This document shows positions 57,603 to 64,000 of a DNA stretch of 64,000 nt, piece after piece. Within the stretch, counting starts at the first letter, position 1; every line of letters begins with the position of its first letter. The notes beneath the pieces are model-generated. The model worked only from the letters and a program-made list of their open reading frames with translations, was not told the DNA's origin and did no database searches. The translations under genes and the position numbers were made by a program. Source of the stretch: Liolophura sinensis (lineage: Eukaryota; Mollusca; Polyplacophora; Chitonida; Chitonidae); NCBI RefSeq assembly GCF_032854445.1, contig NC_088301.1:20019808-20083807 (forward strand), given 5' to 3'.

Positions 57603-57862
57603 TGTATGGCTGTCTATGCACGTATGGTGGCTGCCTATGCACGTATGGTGGCTGCCTGTGCACGTATGGTGGCTGTCTATGCACGTATGGTGGCTGCCTA
57701 TGCACGTATGGTGGCTGCCTGTGCATGTATGGTGGCTGCCTATGCACGTATGGTGGCTGCCTATGCACGTATGGTGGCTGCCTATGCACGTATGGTGGCT
57801 GCCTATGATCGTATCGTGGGTGCCTATGATCGTATCGTGGGTGCCTATGCACGTTTCGGGGC
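57603..57862. repeat. 21-bp tandem array, ~12 units
   Basis: The unit is TATGGTGGCTGCCTATGCACG, with two GATCGTATCGTGGG variants at the right. A length of 21 keeps all six frames periodic and mostly open. It lies about 120 bp upstream of the sulfotransferase N-terminal exon acceptor, in the direction of transcription. Confidence 0.95.
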
Positions 57863-57894
57863 TCCCATGCATTGAATACTCATATTGTATGTAT

Positions 57895-58248
57895 GCTTAG
57901 GATTTAATGTCACACTTAACAATTTTTCAGTTATATGACCACAAAGAGTCATTTATTCTGTGTACTTATGTTATGTCTTGTGTCAGAGCGAGTCCATACC
58001 GCCACAGTGCTGCCGCCACTGAAGTATTGTTCCGAAGACACCAGACATGACACTCCACCCGGCCACATTATACTGTCACCAGTCCAACCAGTCATGTTCC
58101 CTTGCTGTAACCTCTCAGAGCTGAGCGCCAAGCGAGGCAGCAGCAAGGGCCATTTTTAAAGTCTTTGATATGACCCGACTCGGGTTTGATCCCGGTATCC
58201 CCCGACTTCGAAGCGGACGCTCTAACCATTGGCCACCAAAGCGGTCAT
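57895..58248 (-). mobile_element. SINE-B, full length
   Basis: TTCAGTTATATGACCACAAA tail side through TGACCCGACTCGGGTTTGAT to CCATTGGCCACCAAAGCGGT. Confidence 0.92.
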
Positions 58249-59496
58249 TTTGTGTTTGTGTGTTACATCGTACTTGCTCAAGATTGCTTTACAAATGTGG
58301 GAATAACAACGTTTATTTATGGTATGAAAAGAAAGAATAAATGCAAAATCGATGGAAATGAGAGTTGTGTTGACGTAACAATATAACAATAATAACAAGA
58401 TATTTCGACACTCATTGAAAATGTAAAATATTGAAGTACTTGATTCGCATTCAAATAAAATACTGAGACAACATTTGTGGGGAGTCGCAAACACGAATTG
58501 TGGTCAGGGCAATATTTTTCTAGGGTTTATTCACTTATAAATTTTATTTTTCCCTTCATATTGTAAGCAGCTTTAATGTCAACATGTTGTTTGTCTGTTT
58601 TGCGTTTTCAAAGGGTTTCATTATACATAAATGTAGCTGTCGAGGACTGCAATTCCATGAATTGGCTGTGCACGTTATGCATTGATTATACAGGTATAAT
58701 AGTAATGATAACTACTGGAAAAAGTAGAAAAAAAATGTGAAAAAAAATAATGAAAAGGAATGTCCTGCATTTGATTCCGAGGCTGTGCTGATTATGCTGC
58801 TTTTGATCTTCTGTTCTTAGCCGTGAACATAAGACAGAAAGTATACACCGTTGCAAGCTTGATGCCCGTTACCACGGTAAAATACTGTGACAGGTTTTAT
58901 GCGGTCTTACACAAAACCACAACTTGAATGGTTATGATTCTTTGAAATTCATAATCCTGAGGTCAAGGAGGTATCGGAAATGTTTTTGTTCCTTCCAGTT
59001 GTGTATTTTTTTTCAGTTGACCTACTTTTTACGCTATTTTTATTAGCACAAGCCTAAATGACACACCGAAAGGATGGATATTAAAAAGTTTAAATACAGT
59101 CAAGTGTGACAAATTTGAAGAACATCGGTGCGGTGGTTCTGGACAAGAAAATTCTTAAAGGGTTTTCATATAAATGCAATATGGTTGCCAAGCCGTTTAA
59201 CACAGGGCGACACATTTTTGATATGCACTACTTCATAACATGGGCAAGCACCGTGTAAAGTTTCAGCAGATTTGGCTTAGCGGTTTTCTTTGTAGCCGAT
59301 CCACAAAATTATGGTTAATAATCCTGACAATTTCAAGAGGGTATCCCATAATTATCCCCTAATTAGGACCGATCTCCTAATTACTCATACAATCCTCTAG
59401 CAAAGTATTACAATGACTAAGATAAGAATGAACTATGTAGAAAGAATGAACTATGTAGAAAGTACCATACAACGTAATCTGAAATTTATTTACACG

Positions 59497-59575
59497 TATT
59501 TATTTTATTGTTGTGTACTCAAGAATTTTTCACTTATACGGCGGGGTGAGTTTTATGGATTGAGGAACCCGGAGT
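59497..59575 (-). mobile_element. SINE-A, 3' fragment
   Basis: TTTATTTTATTGTTGTGTAC, TTTTTCACTTATACGGCGGG. Confidence 0.65.
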
Positions 59576-60420
59576 AATTAGCACAGCTTTACACGAATAC
59601 AGTGTCCACTGACTCACTGTTACAGTGTGTACTGACCGCACAGTTGTGACCATACGGTACAAACGGAAGGTTACCGTCACGTTAAAACATGTAACTGACG
59701 GATACGCTATGATCCCGTTTTACAAACGGCAACGTGCAGTTAAAAATGCCCTTGCTACTTATAGTGTCTACAGTAAAGAAACCTATTCCATAAAGCTCAC
59801 TATTTCTGACAAGTCAAAAGTTAAAATCTCGCCAAACTGCTTTGTTTTTCGTAGTGGAAGTTGACATTTTTATACATTTGTCTGAAGACAACAATGAAGA
59901 TGTATATGGTCAAAGTTTTAATTCCTTGAACCCCCAAAAGTAAGTTCTAAAATCAATATTCACAGTTAATCTGGCTTTATGTTATTAGTCAAAGCACGTG
60001 CGGTGACGTGTAACACTGCGCGTGCTTTGTACAACAGGATCTGGCATAATACCGGTATATATATATATGTATTATCAGTAGGGTTTACAGATGTATTTGA
60101 AAACATAGATATATTTAGACATTTTCCGTGTAATACGCGATCCTTTTTATAAGTACAACGTGGATGTATATGATCTAATGCAAATTATTCGGCAACACAA
60201 AATTGCAAAAATTCTTAATTATGAATAAATAAGTCCTTAAACATTAGTAGTGAAACTTTCGAAACCCAACAATGATATATCCATTTGATAGCAATGCATT
60301 TTTTGCCACCAACCGAAACATTTGGTTTGAAATCGTTTTCGTTTTTATTTCCTGATTTTATGTACACCCATGGACATTTAAATATCGCTATAATTATCTC
60401 GTTCTGCTGATATTTAGCAG

Positions 60421-60465
60421 TAAAACAAACAACAAAACAAACAACAAAACAAACAACACAAAACT
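60421..60465. repeat. ACAAACAACAAA simple repeat
   Basis: Short low-complexity tract in otherwise featureless AT-rich sequence. Confidence 0.85.
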
Positions 60466-61355
60466 GGTGATATTAACGTTGAATAAGAACCATTATATAG
60501 TAACTCCGTAAATTATACATTCATATATTATGCCTCGAAATCCGGAAAATGAATATTGGCTATACATTATTTTGAACATTCTACACTGTGAAAAAGCGAG
60601 AAAAGCACGTTTTATTTCTTTTGTTTTCTGACATTAAAACAATCCCTGCCACAGGTATTTGAAATGAACAATTTTCTTTAGAGGGGTTAGGCTATATAGT
60701 GTAAAACATATCTCCGGAACTGAAACAATTGGCATAAAAAAACATGAGATTTGTCTTTTTAGTACAGGAATGAAAGTCTGTAAAACAGCAATAGTTAACA
60801 ATATTAGTAGACTTTTTTGTTTTTAGTTTTCACATAAGCCTGGAATTGAGTTCGAGCAATTCTGCATACCCTTGGGGGAAAATAGTTCTGTCCGATATCG
60901 TATCCAACAAAAATTCGATTTCGTTAACAGACGAGTTTGAACAAGTAAGAAGGGGTTCTGTTACAAACAAGTATGAAAATCTGAAACGTCACTTCAGATA
61001 GACTGTTTCAAGTTTTGTCAAACAAGCTATCAACGTATGTAATTTACCATATACTCTTAATGCTGATCGAGGGGCTTTTGTCTGTCGGGGTTTTAGCCCG
61101 TCCACCGATGTTACCAAGATAACAATGCTATGATTTCAATTGCAGCAGCCAGAGTTAAAAAAAAATGGTGGTCATGCTAGGTTGTTTTTTTTTATATGTT
61201 GTAGAGAAAAGTGCAAGCCGCATGTAGTGGTATGGCATTGTACCACGCGAAAGTTAGGGGATATATATTTTTCTCTCGTGTAACCTGATAGGTTTGCAAA
61301 AATTACCAACGTCTATATTAACTGTTTGACAGTGTCTGTAAAATCTCACACTCAC

Positions 61356-61624
61356 CTTACAGGTAAAATCTCTGAAACTTGTTGGGTAAATGCAGCTTTT
61401 TCTCCCGTGAAACAATAATCACCGTACTCAAATGTTTGGCAGTATACGGCTCCTGCCTTTTTATCTCCGTGGATCCGGTTAACAGACAAATGGGAACTAT
61501 GCATTAAAGCCTTGAGGGCAGAACGATCAATGGACAATGAGACTTGATAACCGACGAGATTAAAGATAACTCTTCCGAATCTGTACACGCATGCGCCGAG
61601 CAGTGATAAACCCCATCTGAAAAC
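61356..61624 (-). other. Putative upstream exon of the sulfotransferase gene
   Basis: The stretch has an acceptor (ttatctgcccacag) and a strong donor (GTAAG|GTGAGTG). It is open for 89 codons plus 2 bases. Phase 2 at its end fits the acceptor at 57486, giving one uninterrupted frame into the membrane anchor. The encoded segment (with YCQTFEYGDYCFTGEKAAF) matches no domain I recognise. It could be a coding N-terminal extension, a 5' UTR exon open by chance, or an exon of another gene. A second isolated strong donor on the same strand lies at 63297 (CTGAAAG|GTAAGAA) and may mark another leader exon. Confidence 0.35.
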
Positions 61625-62587
61625 CTGTGGGCAGATAAGTAACGTTTGCCCACAGCAAGAAACAGAAGTTTTCTGAACATCTCACACTCATGTTGTAAAC
61701 GCTGTATGATACACCCATCGTTATGAGCTTTCACTTTTAAAAAAAGCTGTATCACGTGTGTTTGATTGACTCATTACTATCGTTGACTCATTTTGGCCTC
61801 ATCGTTGTCTGTACATTTATGGTTCTTCTCGTTAGCTGCATAAGTCAGTAGGAAAAGGTCTTTCACAGTTTCTTTACAGAACCCATGGCTTTCAGTCGGT
61901 TTTGCCTCATTTGCCGGCTTATTTGATCTTAACTAGACTTAATCGATAACCCAATTTTGTTTTACGGTTTCAGGACTATGATCGAAACATACGGTGCTTT
62001 CAGCTAAATTTTACGTTATTATCACTTGAATTTTAAAACTCAGTAGAGCCCTTTACTGTACAGAGTTACAACACATTTCATGCAGCGTTTGATTGATGAA
62101 TGTAAAATGGAACTATTCGATTGACTGTTATTTCATTAGTCCTTACCTGTCTTTGGTATAATCCAAGTAAATTTGTTTCAATACCTTCTTTCAACACACT
62201 GAATGGTTAGAACTCTCACTCCCAAGGTGTTCTTTGCGAAAATATTTGATTACTTTTATATAATTGTTAAATATAAACAATTTTCCATTGTAACGCTGTA
62301 TTTAAAAATGTCCATGGTCTATCTCTCTTTTCCAGGATGAATCTCCGTGATGTCGTTGGCGATGGCCGTCATTCATGTTAAAAGAAAGTAACAATTTTGG
62401 TGACGTGGTTGACGTTGACGATCTGAATGAACCAGGGCCATTTTCACGTCACAACGTTCTAAATTCCAAAGGGAACAAGCCATATCGTTTTTGAGCAAAT
62501 TATAAGCTGTTCAGACCGGTGAGCTATATATCTGGTCAAACATAGGCTAATAATTACCTGTAGGCATATAAGTATGCAAAATGCACC

Positions 62588-62757
62588 CTCCGTGTACGAG
62601 CGGTTAGCGGGGGCATCTGTCAGCCACTTGGGATGGTTGTGGGCTCCCAAAGGCTCTTCCCGATTTCTTCCCACCATAATTATGGTCGCTGTCCCATAAG
62701 TGAAATACTTTGAGCACGGCATAAAATTTCAAATAAATAAATAAATAAATAAATATG
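62588..62757 (+). mobile_element. SINE-A with head-to-core deletion
   Basis: CCTCCGTGTACGAGCGGTTA is joined to GGATGGTTGTGGGCTCCCAA; AAATA tail. Confidence 0.82.
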
Positions 62758-62820
62758 TAAGTAACATAAGAGAAAAATGGAAGAGATGTATTTACATAAC
62801 TAACTAGTTTTAGATTAAAA

Positions 62821-62945
62821 CCTTGCCAGTAACCTGCAGATGGTCGTGGGTTTCCCCGGGCACTGTAGGGTTTCTTTCTACTGGACGCCGTCGTATAATT
62901 GAAGTGTTCTTGAGTACGACGTAAAACACAAATCAAATAAATATT
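62821..62945 (+). mobile_element. SINE-A, 3' half
   Basis: TTGCCAGTAACCTGCAGATG to AAAACACAAATCAAATAAAT; 63 bp after the previous copy, same orientation. Confidence 0.85.
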
Positions 62946-63057
62946 TAAACCCTTCTAGTAACAATATGCTACATGTTTTACACTGGTCTGGTTGTCAAAT
63001 TATCTTTATCTTAGAGTTTTGCCCCTCAACTACTCTTTGAACTGAAGCGCCTCTACC

Positions 63058-63190
63058 CGCTGCAGCCAATGGTTACTTGACCCATGCGATCACAGGTTCA
63101 ATTCCAGTTCTCATTGGTCATAATGTTTGCGCCTGGAGAAGATGAATGCCCTTTATTTTCAAGCTTAATCCGGGTTTCTCCAGCAATAAG
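63058..63190 (+). mobile_element. Possible third tRNA-derived repeat
   Basis: ATCACAGGTTCAATTCCAGT holds a B-box-like motif, preceded by an A-box-like CCAATGGTTACTTG. Single copy here, so the family is unproven. Confidence 0.4.
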
Positions 63191-63474
63191 CCAAACCTCC
63201 TTCGTAGAAGTGTGATTGATTTGGCAAACAAGAAGAAAATACATCCGCTAATCAAATCAAATATTCTCTAGTTGCCGATATTAGCTCTAATTCTTACCTT
63301 TCAGGAAGTATCAGACTCGTAGCTATTATATTTATGGAGGTAGATTGATTCTAAAATTTTGATGATATTTTGTGTAAAGTAATTATTTGGACTATCCTAA
63401 AATAACAGCAAAAATCAATTGGATTTACGCTGATCGATTCTTTTACTTTTCACTTATATGACTATGATCTCTTT

Positions 63475-63562
63475 AGAGTTGGTTTCGAACCCACGATACT
63501 GATCTTTGGGCTGATAGGGTCGCTGCCAGCCGACGCCTTAATCGAGCTAACGAAGCCTCTAT
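63475..63562 (-). mobile_element. tRNA-like sequence, probably a SINE head
   Basis: In sense orientation: GAGGCTTCGTTAGCTCGATT (A box) and GTGGGTTCGAAACCAAC (consensus B box). Box spacing fits a tRNA, but stems do not close well. Confidence 0.5.
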
Positions 63563-64000
63563 ACATCACAATAAAATCAGATTACCATACTGCTGAGTCA
63601 TACAGCGTTCGCCTCCTATATCCACTGTTGGTTTGAGTGTTTGTTCAGAAAAAATGATTTACTGTCATTGAAAATTTTTTGACATTTTCCGCTCAGTTTT
63701 GAAGACGTTTGGTCGAAGATATTTTTATGCGCTGTTATCAGCAACTTAAAGTCACCATATAAGGCTCACGATCTACCCCGATAAAATCATAAATCAAAAT
63801 GATTCGTTGTTTTCATCACTGCCGCCTTTCTGCCAAATTTAAGTAAAGGATTGTGTAACTGCTCAATACGACCAAGTTTAGGAAGGTTGGACAAGAAGGA
63901 TCAGTATTTTTTGACATCGCCATAGAATTAGCATTGGCAATTTATCCCAGAGGAGTGATATTTCTTCCTTTTCACTTTCTTATTTCTAATTTTGAAAAGC

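Larger units (their letters stand above)
58249..61355. other. Non-coding, possibly the first intron of the sulfotransferase gene
   Basis: AT-rich, with few repeats compared with the rest of the window. The 59625-59864 frame lacks a domain or splice context. Confidence 0.5.
61625..64000. other. Right-edge non-coding region
   Basis: Two SINE-A copies in tandem and two tRNA-like sequences. One isolated strong minus-strand donor lies at 63297. No coding exon recognised. Confidence 0.5.

Noticed and set aside
57603..57862. CRISPR-like array
   Set aside because: Units are contiguous with no unique spacers, and the genome is eukaryotic.
57569..57900. Overlapping frames of CTYGGCL, HVWWLPM and QPPYVHR repeats
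   Set aside because: All arise from the 21-bp array, which keeps every frame open; no evidence of a separate protein.
62310..62390. Small plus-strand exon after tctctcttttccag
   Set aside because: It opens a 14-codon frame only, with no partner exon on that strand nearby.

Overview
The window is eukaryotic nuclear DNA from an animal: genes are split by GT-AG introns, exons are short, introns are long, and the space between is AT-rich and packed with short interspersed repeats. Two tRNA-derived SINE families dominate. The more abundant one (SINE-A here) ends in an AAATAAATAAAT tail after a conserved block, and I associate this block with mollusc and other marine lophotrochozoan genomes. The SINEs, together with an invertebrate-type CHST15-like sulfotransferase and a duplicated purple acid phosphatase, suggest a marine lophotrochozoan, most likely a mollusc. 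That assignment is inference; the species is not determined.

Layout. (1) 1174-10460, minus strand: a SPATA6-like gene (sperm neck/connecting-piece protein family), eight exons recovered from the start codon on; its C-terminus lies beyond the left edge. (2) 10461-11285: a short divergent intergenic region, a candidate bidirectional promoter. (3) 11286-18369, plus: tartrate-resistant acid phosphatase (ACP5/TRAP-like) copy A, six exons, 336 aa. (4) 18370-30364: gene-poor repeat land with a 59-bp tandem array and a decayed hAT transposon (24096-28035) that appears to sit inside an older PIF/Harbinger-like element (23939-28528). (5) 30365-39928, plus: TRAP copy B, six exons, 325 aa, same intron phases as copy A. 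(6) 39929-43105: convergent intergenic repeats. (7) 43106-57410, minus: a CHST15-like carbohydrate sulfotransferase, eight coding exons, 411 aa from the preferred start, perhaps with one or more extra 5' exons near 61.4-61.6 kb. (8) 58.3-64 kb: mostly repeat-bearing non-coding DNA.

The four genes do not form an obvious pathway. The two phosphatases are tandem duplicates, while SPATA6 and the sulfotransferase are neighbours without a known functional link. Introns hold most of the unusual structure: a 1.35-kb 22-bp minisatellite and a 21-bp array in the sulfotransferase gene, a 36-bp array and a duplicated exon end with its splice donor in TRAP-B, and several families of inverted-repeat elements. 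No CRISPR array, operon, prokaryotic gene or functional tRNA was found. All exon boundaries were read by eye from splice consensus and phase continuity; transcript data would settle them.
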